Shown here: positions 43,950 to 51,762 of the stretch, piece after piece
How the letters are laid out: the number at the start of each line of letters is the position of its first letter
How positions within the stretch are numbered: position 1 is the stretch's first letter
Source of the DNA: Afipia clevelandensis ATCC 49720
Lineage (GTDB): Bacteria; Pseudomonadota; Alphaproteobacteria; Rhizobiales; Xanthobacteraceae
DNA: 64,000 nucleotides
Assembly (NCBI RefSeq): GCF_000336555.1
Contig: NZ_KB375281.1
Span: 3,669,436 to 3,733,435 of the forward strand
Direction: 5' to 3'
The notes under the pieces: model-generated
What the model was told of the DNA's origin: nothing
Databases searched by the model: none
Seen by the model: only the letters and a program-made list of their open reading frames with translations
Program-made: the position numbers and the translations under genes

Positions 43950-44683
43950 TTGCCCACTTCGCTCAGTTTGGCCTTGTCGGCTTCAGGATAGGTCGTGGTC
44001 GTGGTGTTGCCCTTGCGATATTTGTCGAAGGCGACGTTGCGGCGTGGCGTATAGGCCGGTGTTTCGGCGCGCGGCTGCACAAGGTCGGACGGATTGTCGA
44101 CCATCGCCGCGAGATTGCGCTGGCTGGCGCAGCCGAGATTGTAGTAGGGCCGGTTCTCCAGATAGCCCTTGTTCTTGATGGATGGGCCGAGATCTTCCGG
44201 CCATACGCCGCAGGGGCCGGCATCCGCCGTGATTCGCGGATAGTTGACGCGGATGGTTGCGAACTGGCGCGGATCGGTCGGCCGGTAATTCCTGATGGTG
44301 ACACCGTGCGGCGGAACGCCTGCCGCAGCCAGAATGCCGCGAATCTCGCGCAGCGAGTCCGCCGCGACGCGTGCATTCGGCGTATTCACGGGCATGTCGA
44401 TAATGATCCCGCCGGTACCTTCGCGCAGCCATGTCTCCGCAAGCCCCGCGATGTCTGAGCGCTGCGCGGCCGTGAGGCCGCCGCGGCCCGTGCCGACGAA
44501 GACTTCCGTGGTGCGGTTGGCTTCCTGCACCACGATCGGATGACGCAGGCGATAGTCGTTCGGAATACTGCCCGTGACAGTGTCCTGATCGGTATGGGTG
44601 CAGGCCCCTAACGCGGCAGACGCCCCGAGAAGGGCGGCTGCGATGCGCAGGGTGCGCTTGAGATTGGGTCCTCGCGTCGTCAT
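43946..44683 (-). CDS. cpaD: Flp pilus lipoprotein CpaD
   Basis: 245 aa with lipobox LGAC (Cys about 28), then TDQDTVTGSIPNDYRLRHPIVVQEANRTTEVFVG, the hallmark start of CpaD, and GGIIIDMPVNT... VTIRNYRP, WPEDLGPSIKNKGYLENRPYYNLGCASQRNLAAMVDNPSDLVQPR, the most conserved part. The C-terminal tail is basic and threonine-rich. CpaD is an outer-membrane lipoprotein that helps the secretin. It lies between cpaC and cpaE. Confidence 0.92.
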   Translation of the reverse strand: MTTRGPNLKRTLRIAAALLGASAALGACTHTDQDTVTGSIPNDYRLRHPIVVQEANRTTEVFVGTGRGGLTAAQRSDIAGLAETWLREGTGGIIIDMPVNTPNARVAADSLREIRGILAAAGVPPHGVTIRNYRPTDPRQFATIRVNYPRITADAGPCGVWPEDLGPSIKNKGYLENRPYYNLGCASQRNLAAMVDNPSDLVQPRAETPAYTPRRNVAFDKYRKGNTTTTTYPEADKAKLSEVGK

Positions 44684-44704
44684 TGCTGTCGTCCTTGTCC
44701 CATC

Positions 44705-46171
44705 TCAATCGGTGATGAAGCCGTAGGTGCCGCGATATTTGCGGCCCGGCTCGACACGCCCGGGAACGCCATAGATGCGGTTGATATTGCCGAGCAGGTC
44801 CGACTGCGGATCAGCCGCATCGGCGAAGCCATCGTCAGGGCGCGACAGGTCCTTCTGCGCGACCGCGCGGACGATGTAAGGCGTCACAAGAACCATGAGC
44901 TCGGTGTTGCGGTTAACGTAGTCGCGGCTGCGGAACAGCGTTCCGAGCACTGGCAACTGCGACAGACCGGGCAGTCCGTTGATGGATTGCTTGGTCTGTT
45001 CCTGAATGAGGCCAGCCATCGCCATCGAGCCGCCCGACGGAATTTCCAGCGTGGTTTCGGCGCGGCGGGTCTTGACCGACGGAATGGTCAGGGTGCTTCC
45101 GTTCTGGTCGAGGGTGATGGCATTGTCCGGCGACAGTTCGGACACTTCGGTCAGCACGCGCAGGCTGATGCGGCCTTCGGCGAGCACGATGGGCGTAAAG
45201 TTCAGGGTGATACCGAACTTCTTGAAGTCGATCTGGGTGGTACAGGCGCGGGAGACCGGGTCGCAGGTGTAGCCCTTGGGTAGCGGAAACTCGCCGCCGG
45301 CGACGAAGGTCGCGGATTCACCGGAAATCGCCGTCAGGTTCGGCTCCGCCAGGGTGCGGACGACACCGGCGCTTTCCATCGCACGCATTGTCGCCGTCAC
45401 GGCAGGCACGCCGCCGGTCGAGCCGAACGAGCCCGCGAGGCTGTTGCCGGCGACCAGCGGACGGCCGAAGGCGGTGAACGGGTTGGTGTTGTTGAAGTTC
45501 ACGACCGCGGTGCCGTAGTTCAGCTTCGCGCTGAGATCGATGCCGAGCTGCTTGATGATGTCGCGCTGAACTTCGGCGACGGTCACCTTCAGCATCACCT
45601 GATCCCGGCCGCGTACCGCGATGCTGTTCACGACCTTGTCGGGGCTTCCCGCCAGGCGAGACGCCATTTCCTGCGCCTGCTGGGCTTCAGCGGGATTTGC
45701 CGCCCAGCCGGACAGCATGACGCCGTCGCCGACGCCTTCAATGCGGATATCGGACATCGGGAAGGCCTGTTTCAGCGCCGCGCGGACTCCGTTGAGATCG
45801 CGCGTAACCGCGATATCGTAGGCAGCGATCTGCTGGCCCGATGAATCGAAGAAGATGATGTTGGTCTGGCCGACAGCGGCGCCGATGATGTAGGCGCGCT
45901 GCGCCGAACGGACGACGGCATTGGCGATCTTCGGATCGGCCACCAGCACGTCCTTCACATCGCGCGGCAGGTCGATGACGACGGATTTGCCGATGCCGAG
46001 CGGCAGGAAGCGTGCGTTGAGCTGGCCGCCGGCCGATGCCGCGGCTGCGCGATAGTCGCTTGCGATCGCGGGCGCCAGGACCGGATTCAGCGTCAGTGCG
46101 CAGATGGCCGCATACGACAGGGCACGCACCATGAAGGTCCGTACAGGTGCCTGATGTCCCTCTGGCCTCAT
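44705..46171 (-). CDS. cpaC: Flp pilus outer-membrane secretin CpaC/RcpA
   Basis: 488 aa from ATG 46171 (AGAGGA 8 nt upstream); a GTG at 46192, overlapping the cpaB stop, is the alternative. Sec signal near the start (ALSYAAICALTLNPVLAPAIA), N-terminal pilus/secretin domain with VIDLPRDVKDVLVADPKIANAVV and GQTNIIFFDSSG, a BON-like part, and the C-terminal secretin domain (ESATFVAGGEFPLP; FTPIVLAEGRISLRVLTEVSEL; STLTIPSVKTRRAETTLEIPSG; NGLPGLSQLPVLGTLFRS). Forms the outer-membrane pore of the pilus. Confidence 0.93.
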   Translation of the reverse strand: MRPEGHQAPVRTFMVRALSYAAICALTLNPVLAPAIASDYRAAAASAGGQLNARFLPLGIGKSVVIDLPRDVKDVLVADPKIANAVVRSAQRAYIIGAAVGQTNIIFFDSSGQQIAAYDIAVTRDLNGVRAALKQAFPMSDIRIEGVGDGVMLSGWAANPAEAQQAQEMASRLAGSPDKVVNSIAVRGRDQVMLKVTVAEVQRDIIKQLGIDLSAKLNYGTAVVNFNNTNPFTAFGRPLVAGNSLAGSFGSTGGVPAVTATMRAMESAGVVRTLAEPNLTAISGESATFVAGGEFPLPKGYTCDPVSRACTTQIDFKKFGITLNFTPIVLAEGRISLRVLTEVSELSPDNAITLDQNGSTLTIPSVKTRRAETTLEIPSGGSMAMAGLIQEQTKQSINGLPGLSQLPVLGTLFRSRDYVNRNTELMVLVTPYIVRAVAQKDLSRPDDGFADAADPQSDLLGNINRIYGVPGRVEPGRKYRGTYGFITD

Positions 46172-46188
46172 CGTCTCGGTCCTCTCGA

Positions 46189-46980
46189 TCACTTCCGTGT
46201 CGTCATGGTTGTGGGAACGCCGTAGCGAACGACGTTGACGCTGTCGCGCTTCATGCTGTCGTCGGTAGCCACATCATGGTTGTTGGCGTCGACAAGGCTG
46301 CGCAGCGCGAGCGACAGCGTTCCCGCCTGCCGTGCGCGCGCCAGCGACTCTGCCTGATCCGGCTTCAATTCGAGTGTCGCGGTCTTGCCGACCACGACCT
46401 TCTGTCCGTCCTTGTCGCCGACTGTCTGGTCGATGGCGAGAACGCGGACATTGGTGAGAATGGTTTCGGAGTTGATGGCGTCGGCGCCGCCGGGCCGGTC
46501 GGCATTCTTGTCCCGCTTGGTCAGGATAACGTCGACCTTGTCGTTCGGCAGGATGAAGCCGCCCGCGCCGGTTTCCGGGGAAATTTCGGTTGAGATCGCG
46601 CGCATGCCGGTGGGCAGGATCGCGGCCATGAAGCCGGAGCCGTTGGCCTTCACCAGCTTGGTTTCGCGGATCGGTTCACCGGCAAGGAAGGGCGAGCGCG
46701 CAATGGAACCGACGATCTGGCTCATGGCCTCGGCGCGTTCGGTCTTGCGGATCAGACTTGAGCTTGTCGCGGATGAGGGCCAGGACTGCCACTGGATATC
46801 GTCCGGCGTGACCGTCTGGCCCAGCGCGATATCCGAACGGGCGACGAGAACGTCGGTCGTGTCCATCATCACGGGAGCTGCTGTTTCCACCGGCTTGGGG
46901 CCGGAACCGCTCGCAAGGTAGGCGGCGGCGCCACCGGCGCAGACAGCAATGGTCAGGACGACAATCCGCGCGGTATTCAT
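46189..46980 (-). CDS. cpaB: Flp pilus assembly protein CpaB/RcpC
   Basis: 263 aa from ATG 46980. One N-terminal membrane segment (TARIVVLTIAVCAGGAAAYLA) then the SAF domain around residues 40-110 (TDVLVARSDIALGQTVTPDDIQWQSWP) and a CpaB C-terminal part with GMRAISTEISPETGAGGFILPNDKVDVILT. The periplasmic protein links inner- and outer-membrane parts. In-frame ATG 47001 seven codons upstream lacks a ribosome site. It follows cpaA after about 126 bp. Confidence 0.92.
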   Translation of the reverse strand: MNTARIVVLTIAVCAGGAAAYLASGSGPKPVETAAPVMMDTTDVLVARSDIALGQTVTPDDIQWQSWPSSATSSSLIRKTERAEAMSQIVGSIARSPFLAGEPIRETKLVKANGSGFMAAILPTGMRAISTEISPETGAGGFILPNDKVDVILTKRDKNADRPGGADAINSETILTNVRVLAIDQTVGDKDGQKVVVGKTATLELKPDQAESLARARQAGTLSLALRSLVDANNHDVATDDSMKRDSVNVVRYGVPTTMTTRK

Positions 46981-47106
46981 ACGCTTCACTTTCCACATCA
47001 CGCCGCGACGGACGGACCCGTCGCTGTGGTCGGATTTGACCAGCTAAACGTCAAAGCATGGTTAATGAGGCGTATCTAAATCGCGTTAATGAGAGGTTGC
47101 GATCGT

Positions 47107-47631
47107 TCAGTGACCGATGAAGCGCGTGAGGTCGACCGCCTTCATCCATTCGGTTTCGGGATAGATCATGAGCGCGCCGAGGGCGAGCGCGATGCCGTAG
47201 GGAATGCCGCTGTCCTTGTGGTGCAGCCGCTGCAGCCATTCCTGGGAAACCAGCGCGTAGGGCAGCGGCCACCGACGGAACTGAAGCATCAGGAGGGTCA
47301 GCGCGCCGCCGAACAGCGAAGCATAGACCAGGTAGCTGGCGAGCGGAGGAAAGCCGAACCAGAGTCCCGCGGCCGCGGCCACCTTGGCGTCGCCGCCGCC
47401 GATCCACCCAAAGGCAAAGCAGGTGAAAGCGATTACCAGCACAGTCAGGCCGGCGCCCACATGCATGCCGATACTGGCCAGCGGCATGCCGCCGAGGCCG
47501 GCGAGCACGAAGAATCCCGCCACCAGCAACAGCGAGACGCGGTTGGGAATGGTCATCGTGAAGAGATCGCTTGCCGCGGCGAAGGCCATCAGGGCCGGAA
47601 ACAGGAAAACGCGCGCGAGGTCGAGGATCAT
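47107..47631 (-). CDS. cpaA: Prepilin peptidase CpaA (TadV)
   Basis: 174 aa A24-family aspartic protease with about six membrane segments. The two catalytic aspartates are visible in AASDLFTMTIPN (about residue 22) and GWIGGGDAKVAAAAGLW (about 80), the GxGD motif. It removes the short leader of the Flp pilins encoded just upstream and of the TadE-like pseudopilins on the other strand. It is smaller than type IV PilD and lacks the methyltransferase half, as normal for TadV. Confidence 0.93.
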   Translation of the reverse strand: MILDLARVFLFPALMAFAAASDLFTMTIPNRVSLLLVAGFFVLAGLGGMPLASIGMHVGAGLTVLVIAFTCFAFGWIGGGDAKVAAAAGLWFGFPPLASYLVYASLFGGALTLLMLQFRRWPLPYALVSQEWLQRLHHKDSGIPYGIALALGALMIYPETEWMKAVDLTRFIGH

Positions 47632-47720
47632 GGGCTTGCCAAGGTCTTGCCAAGATAAAGAACGTTAACGGATCGACGCCGCAGGCTAACCGGCAGAAGT
47701 GAACAATCCTCGAATGGCGG

Positions 47721-47873
47721 CTACCAGATGCTGACGATCCGGAACAGGACAGCGAGCAGAGCGAGCGAGAGTGCCGCGCAGACAAGCCGGACAGGCTCGG
47801 GGCCAGACAGCGATGCGAACAGCGACGCCGCAGGCTTCGGATTCTGGCGAGGGTCGGCGGGAAATGGCTTCAT
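47721..47873 (-). CDS. 50-aa single-span membrane protein in the tad locus (unannotated-type small ORF)
   Basis: ATG 47873 to TAG 47721, 50 aa. Polar N-terminus MKPFPADPRQNPKPAASLF followed by a single C-terminal hydrophobic helix (VRLVCAALSLALLAVLFRIVSIW). It lies between the first pilin terminator and cpaA, in the same direction. The sequence has sensible codon use and a clear domain-like layout, but only a weak ribosome site. I do not recognise a family; a role as a small pilus-associated membrane protein is a guess from position. Confidence 0.55.
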   Translation of the reverse strand: MKPFPADPRQNPKPAASLFASLSGPEPVRLVCAALSLALLAVLFRIVSIW

Positions 47874-47900
47874 GACGCGGTACGCTCAGCCGGAAAAACA

Positions 47901-47930
47901 AAAAAGGCTTCGGTTTCCCGAAGCCTTTTT
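47901..47930 (-). terminator. Terminator after pilin gene 1
   Basis: 13-bp arms AAAAAGGCTTCGG and CCGAAGCCTTTTT with a 4-nt TTTC loop, 18 bp past the pilin stop, ending in a long T-run on the minus strand. Confidence 0.9.
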
Positions 47931-47948
47931 TAAACGAGCCGAAATGGC

Positions 47949-48113
47949 TCAGTGAATCTGCGAGCTGATAGTGCCGAACTTGGTGTTCAGGGTGCCGCCG
48001 AGGCCGTTCACCGCAGCGATGATGGCGAGCGAAATGCCGGCGGCGATCAGGCCGTATTCAATCGCGGTGGCGCCGGATTCGTCCTTGACGAAGCGAGCAA
48101 CGAGCTTGGACAT
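47949..48113 (-). CDS. pilA: Flp-type pilin, copy 1
   Basis: 54 aa, ATG 48113 with GGAG 7 nt upstream. Short leader MSKLVARFVKDESG, prepilin cleavage G-A then TAIEYGLIAAGISLAIIAAVN, with the conserved Glu-Tyr (EY) of Flp pilins and a Gly-rich C-terminal half (GLGGTLNTKFGTISSQIH). The product is processed by CpaA and assembled by CpaF/TadBC into Flp pili for surface attachment. It differs from copy 2 (48468-48632) at only a few residues. Missed by ORF callers with a 60-aa cutoff. Confidence 0.95.
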   Translation of the reverse strand: MSKLVARFVKDESGATAIEYGLIAAGISLAIIAAVNGLGGTLNTKFGTISSQIH

Positions 48114-48467
48114 CTGTAACTCCATTTGTGTACACGTGGCTGTAGAACTCTGGCCGTTGCGGGGGCGGAAACCACCGTGACCATGCCGTGAACCTACGCA
48201 GGAGGAATTGCAGCGCAGTTAATTCGATTGCAGAAATGCCGGGGTATCGTGCTGTTCTTGCTGACGGTAAATGCTGCTTTAACGCGCTTGAACACGGAAG
48301 CCTGCCGGGTTCCACCGTGACGTCTATGGTCGTGAAGGTTGTGGCTGTGGTTCTCCGGTTGTGCTGTCCGCGAATGTACGGGAGCGCGGCAAGGAGTGAT
48401 GCCGAAGGAAAAAGTAAAAGGCTCCGGTTTCCCGGAGCCTTGCACACGGTCAAGATCGCCCGTTGCG
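48114..48467. other. Non-coding spacer between the two pilin genes
   Basis: 354 bp without a gene. It contains the terminator of pilin copy 2 at 48418-48441 and must contain the promoter for pilin copy 1. Half CtrA-like TTAA boxes occur (near 48219 and 48276) but no complete TTAA-N7-TTAA. Confidence 0.5.
48418..48441 (-). terminator. Terminator after pilin gene 2
   Basis: 10-bp arms AAGGCTCCGG and CCGGAGCCTT with a TTTC loop and T-rich continuation on the minus strand, 26 bp past the pilin-2 stop. Same loop as the pilin-1 terminator, so the pair arose by duplication with its terminator. Confidence 0.85.
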
Positions 48468-48632
48468 TCAGTTGATCTGCGAACTGATGGTGCCGAATTT
48501 GGTATTGAGGGTGCCGCCGAGGCCGTTCACCGCAGCGATGATGGCCAGCGCGATGCCGGCGGCGATCAGGCCGTACTCAATCGCGGTAGCGCCGGATTCG
48601 TCCTTGACGAAGCGAGCAACGAGTTTGGTCAT
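48468..48632 (-). CDS. pilA: Flp-type pilin, copy 2
   Basis: 54 aa, ATG 48632. MTKLVARFVKDESGATAIEYGLIAAGIALAIIAAVN then GLGGTLNTKFGTISSQIN. The three differences from copy 1 are Ser2 to Thr, Ser28 to Ala and His54 to Asn. The duplication covers the gene and its terminator. It is the most upstream gene of the minus-strand pilus run, next to the divergent secretin-N gene. Confidence 0.95.
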   Translation of the reverse strand: MTKLVARFVKDESGATAIEYGLIAAGIALAIIAAVNGLGGTLNTKFGTISSQIN

Positions 48633-48972
48633 CTAAGTTCTCCGTTTGCGCACATGCTGTGGGTCCAGGGTCTTCGCGGAATGAGTTCCGTGACCGGCTA
48701 GGAACCTAGGAATGAATGACCCAAAAGAAGTTAACGCGATCACCGAAAGCCGGAACCGGGCTCGAAGCCTTTCAAATCGGTAAGTTCCCTGCTAACGCGA
48801 CGCCGCAAATTTTCGGAATTCCTGACGGGATGCCAAGCGGACGGGGTGAAGCCGCCTCGAGAGTTTCGGTCCGTTTGCAGTTCATTCATCAATTAACGGC
48901 AGATTTGCCATGTCGGGCGCCGGCACCGCTGCGTATCGCTTTTGCCGGCTTGTACACGCCCCGGAGTAGAGT
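48633..48972. other. Divergent non-coding region between pilin 2 and the secretin-N gene
   Basis: 340 bp without a gene. It contains TTAACGCG at about 48731, CTAACGCG near 48793 and TTAA-CGGCAGA-TTTG at 48893-48907, a partial CtrA-type match 66 bp before the 48973 start. The promoters of the pilins and of the plus-strand genes should be here. Confidence 0.5.
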
Positions 48973-49464
48973 ATGTCGATCCAGATTTTGCGTCGCCGCG
49001 CCAAACGATTGGCCGCGCTGCGGATTGTTGTTGCCGGTTTCCTGATGGGCCCGATGGTGGCGGTCGCAGGCACCGACGACATGGTCGCCGTCATTGTCGA
49101 CCAGGCGAAAGTGATCAAACTCCCCGAGAAAGTCGCGACGATTGTGGTCGGCAACCCGCTGATCGCGGATGTCAGCCTGCAGTCCGGCGGAATGGTCGTG
49201 GTGACGGGCAAGGGCTATGGCTCCACGAACATGATCGCCATGGACCGGAGCGGGGCCGTTCTGGCGAACCGTCCGATCCAGGTGGAGGGTCCGATGGACA
49301 AGAGGGTGACGGTCTATCGCGGGCTGGAACGGGAATCCTACAGTTGCACGCCGGTCTGCGAGCGCCGCGTCACACTTGGCGATGCCCGGGCCTATTTCGA
49401 CGCGACCCTCGGCCAGACCAACGTCCTCAACGCCCAGGCGAGCGCCGCCGGCGCGAAACAGTGA
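48973..49464 (+). CDS. Secreted protein with a secretin N-terminal (T2SS/T3SS pilus N) domain
   Basis: 163 aa, ATG 48973 with GGAG 8 nt upstream. Sec signal MSIQILRRRAKRLAALRIVVAGFLMGPMVAVAG. Then VIKLPEKVATIVVGNPLIADVSLQSGGMVVVTGKGYGSTNMIAMDRSG, the same domain that opens CpaC, but no secretin pore domain follows. The C-terminal part has a cysteine pair (SYSCTPVCERR). It may bind CpaC or CpaD in the periplasm and regulate the channel. It is directed away from the pilins and precedes the tadE-like genes by 133 bp. Confidence 0.88.
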   Translation: MSIQILRRRAKRLAALRIVVAGFLMGPMVAVAGTDDMVAVIVDQAKVIKLPEKVATIVVGNPLIADVSLQSGGMVVVTGKGYGSTNMIAMDRSGAVLANRPIQVEGPMDKRVTVYRGLERESYSCTPVCERRVTLGDARAYFDATLGQTNVLNAQASAAGAKQ

Positions 49465-49489
49465 GGCCGGTTCGCAAAACCCGCGGCGG

Positions 49490-49504
49490 TTAACAATCGG
49501 TTAA
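49490..49504. promoter_or_regulatory. CtrA-type binding site upstream of tadE
   Basis: TTAA-CAATCGG-TTAA: a perfect TTAA-N7-TTAA, the consensus of the cell-cycle regulator CtrA. It lies 94-108 bp before the tadE start, close to where a -35 would be. CtrA controls pilA in Caulobacter, so this supports cell-cycle control of the pilus genes here. Confidence 0.6.
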
Positions 49505-49597
49505 CGCCGCGCCGGATGTTGTCGCGAACCCTCGCAAGCATTCGACAATCTCTGTCGTCTATTCTTGGCGGTAGTTACTTCCGCCGAGGACCCTCCG

Positions 49598-50179
49598 ATG
49601 CGTGCGCCTGCGCCATCCCTGAACACCATCAACAAGGCCCTGCGCCGCTTCCGGCGCAACCGGCGCGGCTCCGCGGCCATTGAATTCGCGTTGATAGCTC
49701 CGCTGTTTTTCATGCTGCTTTTCGCCATCATGGAAACGGCACTGGTATTTTTCGCAGCGCAGGTTCTGGAGACCGGGACGAATGATTCCGCGCGCCTGCT
49801 GTACACAAATCAGGCGCTCAACAACAACATGACGCAGGCTCAGTTCGCGACCGACGTCTGCAACCGGGTGAAAGTGCTGTTCAGTTGCGGGACCAACAAT
49901 GCAAACCTGACGGTCGTCGTAAAAACCTACGCACCCGGCGTGACGATCCCGTCGTCCGATCTGGCTACGCCGATTACGGGCGGCGCGTTCACCGGCCAGC
50001 CTGCATACACGCTGCCTCAATCGGGCGACACCGTTCTGGTTCGCGTCTTCTATGAGTGGCCGCTGATCGTCACCGGACTCGGCTATAACATCGCCAATCT
50101 TTTCAGTTCCGGCAGCACGAACAACAAGCGGTTGCTGGCAGCGTCGGCCGCGTTCCGTGTCGAACCGAATGGCTCCTGA
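49598..50179 (+). CDS. tadE: TadE-like pseudopilin
   Basis: 193 aa from ATG 49598 with AGGA 8 nt upstream. N-terminal basic stretch RRFRRNRRGSAAIEFALIAPLFFMLLFAIMETALVFFA, matching the TadE pattern: cleavable G before SAAIEF, then a hydrophobic helix with Glu at position 5. The rest is a soluble domain with two cysteines (DVCNRVKVLFSCG). It is processed by CpaA-type peptidases and needed for pilus formation. Followed 3 nt later by a second gene of the same class. Confidence 0.88.
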   Translation: MRAPAPSLNTINKALRRFRRNRRGSAAIEFALIAPLFFMLLFAIMETALVFFAAQVLETGTNDSARLLYTNQALNNNMTQAQFATDVCNRVKVLFSCGTNNANLTVVVKTYAPGVTIPSSDLATPITGGAFTGQPAYTLPQSGDTVLVRVFYEWPLIVTGLGYNIANLFSSGSTNNKRLLAASAAFRVEPNGS

Positions 50180-50182
50180 TCA

Positions 50183-50809
50183 ATGGCTTCCGATATGACC
50201 ATCGTCTTAAAAATCGTGGACCGCAGCCGGCGCATGATGATCCGCTTCTCGCGGGACAATCGCGGTCTGGCCGCCGTCGAGTTCGCATTCATCGTGCCGT
50301 TAATGCTGGTTTTGCTGTTCGGCATGATCGACACATCGAGCGGCGTTGCCGTCGATCGCAAGGTGACATTGACCGCGCGCTCGCTGTCGGACCTTGTTTC
50401 GCAGGGAACAAACGTGTCGCAGACCGACCTGAAAAATTTCTTCGGTCTGGGCGGCGCCATCATGGCGCCTTACAGCGTCACAGCGGCGACAATGACGCAG
50501 AAAGTGACGCAACTCGCCGTCGATGGATCGAAGAATGTCAAGGTCGCCTGGAGCTACAGCGCAACCGTCACCAACAACACAGCCACGGTCACGCAGGGTT
50601 ATAACAAGAATGCGGTCATCACGACCGTCCCGGCCAATCTTCTTGTCCCGAATACCTACCTGATCTGGAGCGAGGTGAGCTACAAGTATACGCCGATCAC
50701 CGGCTATCTGATGGGAACCGCCATTATTCCGCTGTCTGACGAAACCTACACGCGGCCACGCCAGTCGGACTGTGTTTATTACGCCTCCTCCACGACCTGC
50801 ACGCCGTGA
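50183..50809 (+). CDS. TadE/TadF-like pseudopilin
   Basis: 208 aa. FSRDNRGLAAVEFAFIVPLMLVLLFGMIDTSSGVAVDRK is the same G-[x]AA(I/V)EF plus hydrophobic helix as in TadE, with an otherwise different soluble domain (VTQGYNKNAVITTVPANLLV; C-terminal CVYYASSTTCTP with two cysteines). Its position after tadE fits TadF. No TadG (larger, vWA-bearing) partner is in the window. A strong hairpin terminator follows. Confidence 0.86.
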   Translation: MASDMTIVLKIVDRSRRMMIRFSRDNRGLAAVEFAFIVPLMLVLLFGMIDTSSGVAVDRKVTLTARSLSDLVSQGTNVSQTDLKNFFGLGGAIMAPYSVTAATMTQKVTQLAVDGSKNVKVAWSYSATVTNNTATVTQGYNKNAVITTVPANLLVPNTYLIWSEVSYKYTPITGYLMGTAIIPLSDETYTRPRQSDCVYYASSTTCTP

Positions 50810-50872
50810 TCGCAGCGTCCTCGGCGGCAACAACACGCGCCGCACCGGTCTCGCCAATCCATCGCTCAACAA

Positions 50873-50901
50873 AAAAGGCCGCGTGATGTGCGCGGCCTTT
50901 T
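50873..50901. terminator. Bidirectional terminator after the pseudopilin genes
   Basis: 11-bp arms AAAAGGCCGCG and CGCGGCCTTTT with a 7-nt loop, between the TadF-like stop (50809) and the cspA stop (50953); T-runs on both strands. Confidence 0.85.
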
Positions 50902-50952
50902 CCGTATTCATGTCCTTGAAATGTCCCGCAGCGTGAGCTGCGAAAATTTCAG

Positions 50953-51159
50953 TTAGCCGGCGGCGCGAAGATTGTCGGCCGACGACTTGCCCGAACGGCG
51001 ATCGGCAACGATCTCGTAGGAGATCTTCTGGCCTTCACGCAGCGTTCCGAGGCCAGCGCGTTCGACAGCGCTGATGTGAACGAACACGTCGTTTCCGCCG
51101 TCATCCGGCTGAATGAAACCGTAGCCCTTAGTCGCGTTGAACCACTTCACAGTTCCCAT
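50953..51159 (-). CDS. cspA: Cold-shock protein CspA family
   Basis: 68 aa from ATG 51159. The whole protein is one cold-shock domain: [40 protein letters not shown] with both RNA-binding motifs (KGYGFI and DVFVHI). A longer frame from 51204 adds 15 residues not seen in the family. It binds single-stranded RNA/DNA and melts RNA structure. It lies downstream of a DEAD-box helicase gene and infA on the same strand, after a 273-bp leader-like gap that might form a temperature-responsive 5' UTR. Confidence 0.93.
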   Translation of the reverse strand: MGTVKWFNATKGYGFIQPDDGGNDVFVHISAVERAGLGTLREGQKISYEIVADRRSGKSSADNLRAAG

Positions 51160-51383
51160 GCTCACGCAGGTAGTCCTTCTCAAGATAGATATTTCATGGC
51201 CCACGAGTGAGCCGGTGAGATCGAAATTTGGATGAGGTCGTCAGCGTCTAAACCGGCTGTACCGGTGGATAGCTAGGTCGTCCGGCCGAAGATCGATCAT
51301 CGGACTGTAGGTGAAAATGGGCCTTAAAACAATCCTGACGTGCGCGGATTCTGATACCCGCGCGACGTGCCTGGATTATGCGA

Positions 51384-51406
51384 GATCGCGCAGGGCGTGC
51401 GCGATC
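51384..51406 (-). terminator. Hairpin after infA, in the cspA leader region
   Basis: Perfect 9-bp arms GATCGCGCA and TGCGCGATC with a 5-nt loop, 27 bp past the infA stop. No T-run follows on the minus strand, so it may instead be part of the cspA leader. Confidence 0.4.
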
Positions 51407-51432
51407 CTGTTTTGGGCTGACCGGACGAGGGC

Positions 51433-51723
51433 TTACCGGCGGCGAAACTGTCCGCCGCGCGGCGGTGCGCCGCGGGGAGGGCCGCCGGCGCCAGCCGGAC
51501 GTTCGTCCTTGTGCCGGAAAATCAGGCGGCCCTTTTCCAGGTCGTAGGGTGACATCTCAATGGTCACCCGGTCGCCTGCCAGTGTCTTGATCCGGTTCTT
51601 CTTCATCTTGCCTGCGGTGTAGGCAACGATCTCGTGTCCGGCATCGAGCTGGACGCGATAGCGCGCATCGGGAAGGATTTCGGTCACCAGTCCTTCAAAC
51701 TGGATCAGTTCTTCTTTCGCCAT
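51433..51723 (-). CDS. infA: Translation initiation factor IF-1 with C-terminal Arg/Gly/Pro-rich extension
   Basis: 96 aa, against 72 aa for typical IF-1. The S1-type OB fold spans about 1-75 ([72 protein letters not shown]; the ribosomal A-site residues are retained). After it comes a low-complexity tail ([23 protein letters not shown]). Sitting between the RNA helicase and cspA suggests a cold-induced second IF-1 that helps melt mRNA. The standard IF-1 is expected elsewhere in the genome. Confidence 0.93.
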   Translation of the reverse strand: MAKEELIQFEGLVTEILPDARYRVQLDAGHEIVAYTAGKMKKNRIKTLAGDRVTIEMSPYDLEKGRLIFRHKDERPAGAGGPPRGAPPRGGQFRRR

Positions 51724-51762
51724 AAGGTCTCCAGATTTCTAAATTGAGTTGTCCATCAAAAG

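Noticed and set aside
47061-47093. Direct repeat GTTAATGAG twice before cpaB as CtrA site
   Set aside because: Spacing does not give TTAA-N7-TTAA on either strand.
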